Source: an uncultured Lachnospiraceae bacterium (GTDB lineage Bacteria > Bacillota > Clostridia > Lachnospirales > Lachnospiraceae). From it: a stretch of DNA of 9,269 nucleotides. Position numbers and translations under genes: made by a program. Positions 1 through 6,041 of this stretch are shown piece by piece. Every line of letters begins with the position of its first letter. Position 1 is the first letter of the stretch. The notes beneath the pieces are model-generated. The model did not search any database. It was not told the DNA's origin and was given only the letters and a program-made list of their open reading frames with translations. The stretch lies in assembly GCA_958446555.1 (NCBI GenBank), contig CAUCWU010000071.1:1-9269 (forward strand), written 5' to 3'.

Positions 1-2962
1 GCTGTAAAAACGATTCCGACATTCCAATTCCATTATCCTTAACAATAAAGCGATAGCAGCCCTCTTCTTGCTGCCCCATTGGAAGTGTCTGTGCCTTAAA
101 TAAAATATTGCCTCCCTGCGGTGTATATTTAATTGCATTTGAAAGCAAATTGACAAAGATTTGGCGCAGACGCACTGGATCTGCAAGCACATAATCCTGT
201 GTCAATCCAGATAAATCAAGCGTGAAATGATGACGCTTCTTTTCGATCTGTGTTGCACATAGATCCGCAGACATCTTCGCCATATCATACAGGTATGTTG
301 GTTCGTTGTTCAGACTATTATTTCCACTCTCAATTTTGGACATATCGAGGACCTCGTTAATTAATTCAAGCAGATGCTTTGATGACTCATCAATCTTTCG
401 AAGACAATCCTCAACCCTATCTGGATCATCAAGATGCTGCAGTGCAATCTGCGTCATTCCGATAATACCATTCATTGGTGTTCTGATGTCATGCGACACA
501 CTGCTTAAAAACAGACTTTTTGCCTTATTTGCCTCTACTGCTGAGTGATATGCATCCTTTAATGCATCTGCTACCTGATCACTGCGGCTGTGCGTCTCAT
601 GAATATCTGTCAGAATCATTGCCATTGTGCGCGGAATGGCATTGCTTTCATTGATCTGCATACATTCAACACGAACCCAACGGTACATACCTTCCATCTT
701 CACTCTAAGCTCACACTCATAATTGCCATCATTTTTTACAAACATGTGTATCAATTCAGAAAGTCTAAGCTTATAGCGCTGTTTCTCCCAATCTTCGGGC
801 AAAACAGCCGGCTCTAAATATTTCTTTAAAAATGTCTCATATAATCCGTCTGGCATATGCTCAAACAGCTTTGCACCACTGTTTGAAAACACCTTACATT
901 TTCCATTTCGCATATCGATATAGAGGGTAAGAAGTGATTTTCGAACCATTGCCGTGACAAATTCGAGACTTTCTTTATTGCTTTCATGAAGCATATTGAT
1001 CAGCTGCTCTTTTTCGTCCACTGTTGTATTAAGCTCGTTGTTCAGGTTCTCATACCATTCCTCTTCCTCTGCGGCATCGTCTTGGTCAAGTACCATTCCA
1101 TAAATCTCATAATAAGTCTGAATACGTCCCTCAGTCAGCAAATGCCTTAAATCAGACTGGAGCTTTTTATCCTGCTCAATCAAATTCACTATTTCCGGGG
1201 CATAAACACTGCCTCTGCCCTGCATAAATTCTTCAAGACATTTGTCGAATGTTTTCTGTCCCTTATAGCTTCGTCCTATAAAATCAGTAGCAGCATCCAT
1301 GCAGTCTGCCATATGTACAAGCTCTATAAAAATCCGATCCTTCGAAACTGTATTATCAAAATCTGATGGATAGCCCATCTTTCCATCCCATGACTTGTGA
1401 TGACCAAGCACAATGTCATGAAAGCGGTTCAGAGACGGAATACGCTCAAGCATTTTGGCACCAGATTTTGGATGCTCATAAATACTTTGCAGCTCACGTT
1501 TTGTGAGACTTCTTGATTGTTTGTTTACAATATTTGCCTTTTGCAGCTTTCCAACATCAAAAATTTTACATGCCTGAGACATAAAATCTACAATCTGATC
1601 TCGTTTTTCCAAGACTTCTACAAGCGATTCACAGTCAAATGAACCTATTAAAAGCTCTGGCTTATTTTCAAATATACTTGTCAAAATGCGTCCTGCAATT
1701 TGACCCACCATCTGTGAGTGAATCAATGTAATCTCATCACGGCTGACCATAACATTCATCAGTGTCGTTGAATCCACATCATTTGCCGTCAGTACTTCAA
1801 GAAACTGGCAAACAGAACGACTTACTACATCATTTACAAAATTAGAATTTCCTGTTCGCGGAATCTGACGAATCATTTTTAAATATTCGTCCACACAGCT
1901 CTTTCTAAGACCTGGATCGCCATGGTATTCAGCCTCATATCGATTTAAAATATCTATAATACTTGGAAGGTGATTGATAGCAACCTGGAACAAACGGCTC
2001 TCCGTAAATCCATCTTCATGCTCCATTGTATCATGTGCAATTGCATAATCACAAAATGCTTTGTAGCCCTCAAGAAACTCTGTACAGCTGATTTCTCCCA
2101 AAAAGAACTGACATCTTCTATAATTACAGTAAATCTCATCAAGCATCTCAAACGGATTTGGATTTTTCTTAAGTGCCTCTTTATAGCAGTCTCCAAGTAC
2201 CTTATTTGCGCGTTTTAACATATCTGGATCAACTGTCTCGCGCTCATTGCTTAGCACATAATTTCCAAACACATCATAATTAAGTTCTGTAATAAGCTCA
2301 TCAAAATCAAAACGATCACCCTCTAAGCTTCGCACACGCTCATCATTATAAAAATCAAGCGCATCATCTACTACCTGAGCAATCTCATTTGGATTTAAAG
2401 GATCTATTATGGAAAAATTAATCTTTACAATGGCATAATTATAAAACGAATATATAATCCGCTTTCTGACATCGTCATTTTCAATCTCGAAATAACAGTC
2501 CTTAAAAGAACGAATCTTTTGAAAATACCAGGCTGCCTTTTCTCCGTCCTGTCTATCTGGCATGGCATTATGAATGCCTCCCAACAGATTAATCGTCCAG
2601 ATATAATTGTCACGTTTGTCATGCTTAAGAAAATATTGCTCCAAAACCTCTGCAAGCTCTAGCATAGAAAGACTGTCTTCATACCCTTGCGCTGATGCAT
2701 CACGAATCTGCTTTAGAAATTCATCTGCTAGCTCATCATTCAGCTCCATTCTTCCTTCTGTAAATGGGCGTATATACAAGTTTAACAGTGCTTCATTTTC
2801 AATATACAGCTGTCTCATAGAGCGATATTTCTTCTTTAAATTAGCAACCCAGTTTTCTTTTGTATCTGCCTTTGTGAACTGCTCGATGACGCTTTCCTCT
2901 GTCTTTAAATTTTCCTTATATTTTTCATAAAAATGAGCAATGTTTTCTCGCGTTATCGCCAC
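1..2962 (-). CDS. Large cytoplasmic sensor histidine kinase with embedded degenerate HD-GYP domain (3' end cut by window edge)
   Basis: Open without a stop for 987 codons from a GTG at 2962 to the window edge. An in-frame TAA just upstream and a GGGAGG 8 bases before the GTG fix the start. No signal peptide or membrane segment is evident, so the protein is probably cytoplasmic. Order: residues 1 to about 405, helical and charged, family not recognised; about 410-630, HD-GYP-like (H415, D469, H497, H521-H522, WDGK-M-GYP, D553), in which the usual His-Asp pair reads F468-D469; about 633-668, acidic coiled linker; about 668-787, PAS-like; about 810-880, HisKA with H-box SVSHDIRTPMNG and phospho-acceptor H824; from about 915, HATPase_c with N-box FVNLLSNAIKY (N938, N942) and G1 box DNGIGMS (D976). 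The cut leaves out the rest of the ATPase domain. Receiver domains would be usual for this kinase type but cannot be seen. Expected role: autophosphorylation at H824 in response to an unknown cytosolic signal. The kinase call is firm; the signal and partner are unknown. Confidence 0.93.
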   Translation of the reverse strand, partial: MAITRENIAHFYEKYKENLKTEESVIEQFTKADTKENWVANLKKKYRSMRQLYIENEALLNLYIRPFTEGRMELNDELADEFLKQIRDASAQGYEDSLSMLELAEVLEQYFLKHDKRDNYIWTINLLGGIHNAMPDRQDGEKAAWYFQKIRSFKDCYFEIENDDVRKRIIYSFYNYAIVKINFSIIDPLNPNEIAQVVDDALDFYNDERVRSLEGDRFDFDELITELNYDVFGNYVLSNERETVDPDMLKRANKVLGDCYKEALKKNPNPFEMLDEIYCNYRRCQFFLGEISCTEFLEGYKAFCDYAIAHDTMEHEDGFTESRLFQVAINHLPSIIDILNRYEAEYHGDPGLRKSCVDEYLKMIRQIPRTGNSNFVNDVVSRSVCQFLEVLTANDVDSTTLMNVMVSRDEITLIHSQMVGQIAGRILTSIFENKPELLIGSFDCESLVEVLEKRDQIVDFMSQACKIFDVGKLQKANIVNKQSRSLTKRELQSIYEHPKSGAKMLERIPSLNRFHDIVLGHHKSWDGKMGYPSDFDNTVSKDRIFIELVHMADCMDAATDFIGRSYKGQKTFDKCLEEFMQGRGSVYAPEIVNLIEQDKKLQSDLRHLLTEGRIQTYYEIYGMVLDQDDAAEEEEWYENLNNELNTTVDEKEQLINMLHESNKESLEFVTAMVRKSLLTLYIDMRNGKCKVFSNSGAKLFEHMPDGLYETFLKKYLEPAVLPEDWEKQRYKLRLSELIHMFVKNDGNYECELRVKMEGMYRWVRVECMQINESNAIPRTMAMILTDIHETHSRSDQVADALKDAYHSAVEANKAKSLFLSSVSHDIRTPMNGIIGMTQIALQHLDDPDRVEDCLRKIDESSKHLLELINEVLDMSKIESGNNSLNNEPTYLYDMAKMSADLCATQIEKKRHHFTLDLSGLTQDYVLADPVRLRQIFVNLLSNAIKYTPQGGNILFKAQTLPMGQQEEGCYRFIVKDNGIGMSESFLQ

Positions 2963-2970
2963 TAGCTCCA

Positions 2971-2976
2971 CCTCCC
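2971..2976 (-). promoter_or_regulatory. Ribosome binding site that decides the GTG start of the kinase
   Basis: On the minus strand GGGAGG lies 8 bases before the GTG at 2962. Another in-frame GTG (2971-2969) overlaps this site and so is unlikely to be used. An ATG a little further upstream is in a different frame. Confidence 0.75.
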
Positions 2977-3024
2977 ATGCTTACAGATTTCTTTGCTTTT
3001 GCCTTGTTAATTTTATCTTTTCCA

Positions 3025-3053
3025 ATTATACTAGCAAACCTTTGTTTATGCAA
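3025..3053 (-). promoter_or_regulatory. Candidate sigma-A promoter for the histidine kinase
   Basis: The minus strand carries a perfect -10 hexamer TATAAT (3030-3025) and a weak -35 TTGCAT (3053-3048), separated by exactly 17 bases. Transcription would begin near 3018, giving a leader of roughly 55 bases before the GTG start. The -10 match is strong and the -35 matches consensus at only three or four positions, so this is a good but unproven candidate. Confidence 0.6.
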
Positions 3054-3172
3054 GCAAATTGTATGGATGAGATGCATTACTGCTGACGAAACCATTACAT
3101 TGAAGGGTTTTCGTATACTAACTTTGTGAATTGTAACGATATATCTTCTCATTTACTTCCAACTGTTTCTAA

Positions 3173-3201
3173 TTGACTTATCTCTTATTCAATGTTATGT
3201 T
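3173..3201 (+). promoter_or_regulatory. Candidate sigma-A promoter with extended -10 for malic enzyme
   Basis: TTGACT (3173-3178) matches the -35 consensus at five of six bases. After 17 bases comes TATGTT (3196-3201), preceded by TG at 3193-3194, which forms an extended -10. Transcription would start near 3208, about 45 bases before the malic enzyme ATG. Located in the 291-base divergent gap, where the only other clear signal is the kinase promoter on the other strand. Confidence 0.55.
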
Positions 3202-3237
3202 AATATTACAAAGCAATTTATTATTGCACATCATTCT

Positions 3238-3244
3238 AAGGAGG
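3238..3244 (+). promoter_or_regulatory. Strong ribosome binding site that decides the malic enzyme start
   Basis: AAGGAGG is followed by a 9-base spacer and ATG at 3254. It decides against an in-frame ATG at 3173, which would add 27 hydrophobic residues not expected for the family and which sits inside the candidate -35 box. Confidence 0.85.
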
Positions 3245-3253
3245 TTTTTTGTC

Positions 3254-4453
3254 ATGGCTAACAAACATGATTATGGAGAAAGAAGTCTCCAAATGCACTA
3301 TGAAAAACGTGGTAAAATTGAAATCATTCCTACCGTTCCGGTTAAAACAAGCGAGGATCTTTCCCTTGCATATACACCTGGTGTTGCTACACCTTGTCTT
3401 GCTATTCAGAAAGATCCTGAACTTTCCTTCTGTCTGACACGCCGCTGGAATACCTGTCTTGTTGTCACAGATGGTACTGCTGTTTTAGGACTTGGTGATA
3501 TTGGTCCTGAGGCTGGTATGCCGGTTATGGAAGGAAAATGCGTACTGTTCAAGGCATTCGGTAATGTAGACGCGTTCCCATTATGTATTAAGAGCAAGGA
3601 TGTTGATGAAATCGTAAATACTGTTGCACTTATTTCCGGAAGTTTCGGAGGTGTTAATCTGGAGGATATTTCCGCTCCGCGCTGCTTTGAAATTGAAAAG
3701 AAGTTAAAGGAGCGCTGTGATATCCCGATTTTCCACGATGACCAGCACGGAACTGCTGTTGTCACTCTTGCAGGTCTGATTAACGCATGCAAGCTCACAG
3801 GCAGAAAGCCTGAGAAAACCCATATCGTTGTAAACGGTGCTGGTGCTGCTGCAATCGCCATCTCCAAGCTGTTAATTGCCTACGGCTTTGCTGATATTAC
3901 ACTGTGTGACCGTACTGGAATTATCTATGAGGGACGTGAAAAAGGTATGAATCCAGTTAAAGAGGAAATGGCAAAGATCACTAATAAAAAGCACTTACAA
4001 GGCAGCTTAGCAGATGCTGTTCGCGGTGCAGATGTATTTGTTGGTGTAAGCGCTCCTGGTGTTCTGACAAAGGAAATGGTTCAGACTATGGCACCACAGG
4101 CTATTGTATTTGCGTGTGCTAATCCAACTCCGGAAATTGATCCAAAGGATGCTAAAGCTGGCGGCGCTGCTGTTGTTGCTACTGGAAGAAGTGATTATCC
4201 AAACCAGATCAATAATGTACTGGCATTTCCAGGAATCTTCCGCGGTACATTTGATGTTCACGCAAAGGAAATTAACGATGAGATGAAGTTTGCTGCTGCA
4301 ACGGCTATTGCATCTATCATCCCAGATGATCAGATTCGCGCAGATTATATCATCCCAGAAGCATTTAACCCGGTTGTTGCACAGACTGTAGCTGCTGCTG
4401 TCGCAGAGGCTGCAAAAAAGAGCGGTGTAACAAGAGAGTATAAAACATTATGA
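3254..4453 (+). CDS. NAD(P)-dependent malic enzyme (malate dehydrogenase, oxaloacetate-decarboxylating)
   Basis: 399 residues starting MANKHDYG, the usual length of the short bacterial malic enzymes without an added phosphotransacetylase domain. The family converts L-malate to pyruvate and CO2 with reduction of NAD(P), in the cytoplasm, using a divalent metal. Visible residues: YTPGVA with catalytic Tyr40; the conserved GLGDIGPEAGMPVMEGK block with catalytic Lys95; metal ligands E137-D138 in NLEDISAP and D163 in FHDDQHGTA; Rossmann motif GAGAAA at 195-200; and a Pro-containing CANPTPE loop followed by NNVLAFPGIFRG. The acidic residue in the LCDRTG segment after the second Rossmann strand favours NAD over NADP, but this is an inference. 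The gene stands alone: the kinase diverges upstream and the cobalamin cluster converges from downstream. It has its own promoter candidate, a very strong ribosome binding site and its own terminator, as expected for a well expressed central-metabolism gene. Confidence 0.95.
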   Translation: MANKHDYGERSLQMHYEKRGKIEIIPTVPVKTSEDLSLAYTPGVATPCLAIQKDPELSFCLTRRWNTCLVVTDGTAVLGLGDIGPEAGMPVMEGKCVLFKAFGNVDAFPLCIKSKDVDEIVNTVALISGSFGGVNLEDISAPRCFEIEKKLKERCDIPIFHDDQHGTAVVTLAGLINACKLTGRKPEKTHIVVNGAGAAAIAISKLLIAYGFADITLCDRTGIIYEGREKGMNPVKEEMAKITNKKHLQGSLADAVRGADVFVGVSAPGVLTKEMVQTMAPQAIVFACANPTPEIDPKDAKAGGAAVVATGRSDYPNQINNVLAFPGIFRGTFDVHAKEINDEMKFAAATAIASIIPDDQIRADYIIPEAFNPVVAQTVAAAVAEAAKKSGVTREYKTL

Positions 4454-4517
4454 TACCCAGGGTCAAAAGCTCCAAAAGCCGTTCGTGCTTGCACTAAAGG
4501 CTTTGAGCTTGGGTATC
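4452..4517 (+). repeat. Large imperfect inverted repeat overlapping the malic enzyme stop codon
   Basis: Three stacked stems can be drawn: GATACCC (4452-4458) with GGGTATC (4511-4517), AAGCTC (4467-4472) with GAGCTT (4505-4510), and AAAGCC (4475-4480) with GGCTTT (4499-4504). The unpaired bases between stems all lie on the 5' side (8 and 2 bases); the 3' arm is continuous. The apical loop contains a further GTGC-TT-GCAC hairpin at 4485-4494. No T-run follows on either strand, so it is not itself a standard terminator. It could protect the mRNA 3' end or help stop transcription from the converging genes. Function unknown. Confidence 0.6.
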
Positions 4518-4523
4518 AGTTGG

Positions 4524-4567
4524 GCACAGTCATGATTTTAATCTTCATGGCTGTGCGTTTTTGTTTT
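4524..4567 (+). terminator. Rho-independent terminator of the malic enzyme gene
   Basis: A 12-base-pair stem (4524-4535 with 4545-4556, one T-G wobble) with a 9-base loop is followed by GTTTTTGTTTT. On the minus strand no T-run follows the same hairpin, so it should act mainly on rightward transcription. No separate convincing terminator is seen for cbiA, which ends at 4594 only 27 bases away. Confidence 0.85.
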
Positions 4568-4593
4568 AATACTTATTTTTGGTATCTTTTATC

Positions 4594-6021
4594 TCATTTC
4601 TTTTTGGCTATCTTATTTGTTTTATAGCTGCGGCACGCCTCTGCAAATTTTTCGGCAAACTTTGGATTTGAATAATATGACAGATGCGCAAAGCCCCACC
4701 AGTGATCACTTCCTGCATGAACACACTCCCAACTTCTTGTTCCAACAGGCTTTTTTGCAATCGCACATTCACCATTATCCTCGCTGTCATAATAATGAAA
4801 CTCATGACCGCGTATCGTTTCTCCTTTTTGCAAAAAGCTGTCTGTCTTTGAGTTTAATGTCAGATATCCGAAGCGCACAAGCCGCTCTTTTTTCATACAG
4901 CATGCATGAATCACTCCTGCCATTTTATATGGTTTTTTCTCTGAATCAAAAATTGTATCATGAAGATACATAAACCCTCCGCATTCAGCCAGTGACGGCA
5001 TTTTATTTTCAATAGCTGATTTTACGGAATTTCTCATACTTTCATTTTCTTCCAGTTCTTTTAAATACAGCTCTGGATAACCTCCGCCAAACAGTATTCC
5101 ATCTAAATCTTTCGGCAGTGTATCATCATGAAGAGGAGAAAAGAATATAAGCTTTGCTCCAAGTGATTTTAACAGATCCAGATTATCTTCATAATAAAAA
5201 CAAAATGCTTCATCTCTTGCCACACCTATTCGAATTGTTTTTTCTGTAAATTTCTGTTTAATGTCACTCTCTACATCATACTCTAATTTGGGTGCGCTCT
5301 TTGCAATCTCAAGAATCTGTTCAATATTGGCATTTTCGCAAAGGACTTGTGAAGCAATCTTTAATCTACTTTGAATATCTTCTAGCTCATACGGCATAAC
5401 AAGACCAAGATGACGACTTTCAATTCGCACATCATCTCTAACAGGAAAAGATGCAACAATCGGAATATGGAAAGTTTCCTCAATTTCCTTTGACAACACT
5501 GATGCAAAGGATGATGGCGTCTGATTAAGAATTACTCCCTTTATAAGATGAGCTGTATCATATTGAAGAAAACCACTTAAAAGCGCCAAGAGTGAACGTC
5601 CCATCCCCCTTGCATTTACAGTCAGTAAAATCGGTGTATTAGTTGCTTTTGCAAGTGCATATGATGAAGCTTCCTCGCGAATCCCACCAAGACCATCGTA
5701 AAGTCCCATAACACCTTCTATTACTGCCAGATCACGGCTGTCCTGTCCTTTAGAAAGAAGCATTCTCGTTATGCTGTCTTCTGTAAAAAACGGATCGAGA
5801 TTTCTTGAGGAAATTCCAAGAACTGTCTTATGAAACATTGGATCAATATAATCTGGTCCGCACTTAAAAGACTCTAAATGATAATTTTTCTCCTTAAGCG
5901 CCTGTAGCAATGCACATGTAATTAATGTCTTTCCACTCCCACTTTGGGGCGCTGCAATCATAATACGCGCCCCCTTTTTTGCTATTTTTTCATGCTGCAC
6001 ATCTTTTTTTGTATTTTCCAT
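4594..6021 (-). CDS. cbiA: Cobyrinate a,c-diamide synthase (CbiA/CobB family)
   Basis: 475 residues, typical for the family. The enzyme amidates the a and c acetate side chains of (cobalt-)cobyrinate using ATP and glutamine. The N-terminal dethiobiotin-synthetase-like half carries the P-loop APQSGSGKT (residues 24-32), KCGPDYIDP (53-61) and EGVMGLYDG (near 100). The C-terminal class I glutaminase half has GILFGGGYPELY (near 308), the nucleophile Cys347 in LAECGGFMYL, GHEFHYY, and His446 in GFAHLSYY. The GPDYID signature and total length separate it from CobQ/CbiP (cobyric acid synthase), which is the main alternative. ATG at 6021 is preceded by GAGGG at 9 bases. It is the last visible gene of the minus-strand cbi cluster, 20 bases after the CbiJ-E-T fusion gene, so it is probably on the same transcript. 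All catalytic motifs look intact. Confidence 0.95.
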   Translation of the reverse strand: MENTKKDVQHEKIAKKGARIMIAAPQSGSGKTLITCALLQALKEKNYHLESFKCGPDYIDPMFHKTVLGISSRNLDPFFTEDSITRMLLSKGQDSRDLAVIEGVMGLYDGLGGIREEASSYALAKATNTPILLTVNARGMGRSLLALLSGFLQYDTAHLIKGVILNQTPSSFASVLSKEIEETFHIPIVASFPVRDDVRIESRHLGLVMPYELEDIQSRLKIASQVLCENANIEQILEIAKSAPKLEYDVESDIKQKFTEKTIRIGVARDEAFCFYYEDNLDLLKSLGAKLIFFSPLHDDTLPKDLDGILFGGGYPELYLKELEENESMRNSVKSAIENKMPSLAECGGFMYLHDTIFDSEKKPYKMAGVIHACCMKKERLVRFGYLTLNSKTDSFLQKGETIRGHEFHYYDSEDNGECAIAKKPVGTRSWECVHAGSDHWWGFAHLSYYSNPKFAEKFAEACRSYKTNKIAKKK

Positions 6022-6041
6022 GTAACTATTCCCTCACAATT

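Noticed and set aside
2925..3152. Minus-strand open frame of 75 codons across the divergent promoter region
   Set aside because: It overlaps the kinase start in another frame, and its composition (ending in low-complexity SMGGGASG) shows no family. The GGGAGG site serves the kinase GTG.
3173..3253. Longer malic enzyme starting at an ATG 81 bases upstream
   Set aside because: It has no ribosome binding site, overlaps the promoter candidate, and adds 27 hydrophobic residues. ATG 3254 has AAGGAGG at ideal distance.
2963..3253. Riboswitch or small RNA in the divergent gap
   Set aside because: Only an imperfect CGAAACC/GGGTTTTCG pairing near 3087-3113 was seen, with no conserved riboswitch core.
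3406..3867. Minus-strand 153-codon open frame inside the malic enzyme gene
   Set aside because: It is a shadow of a strongly conserved coding region on the other strand, with no start signal or recognisable protein.
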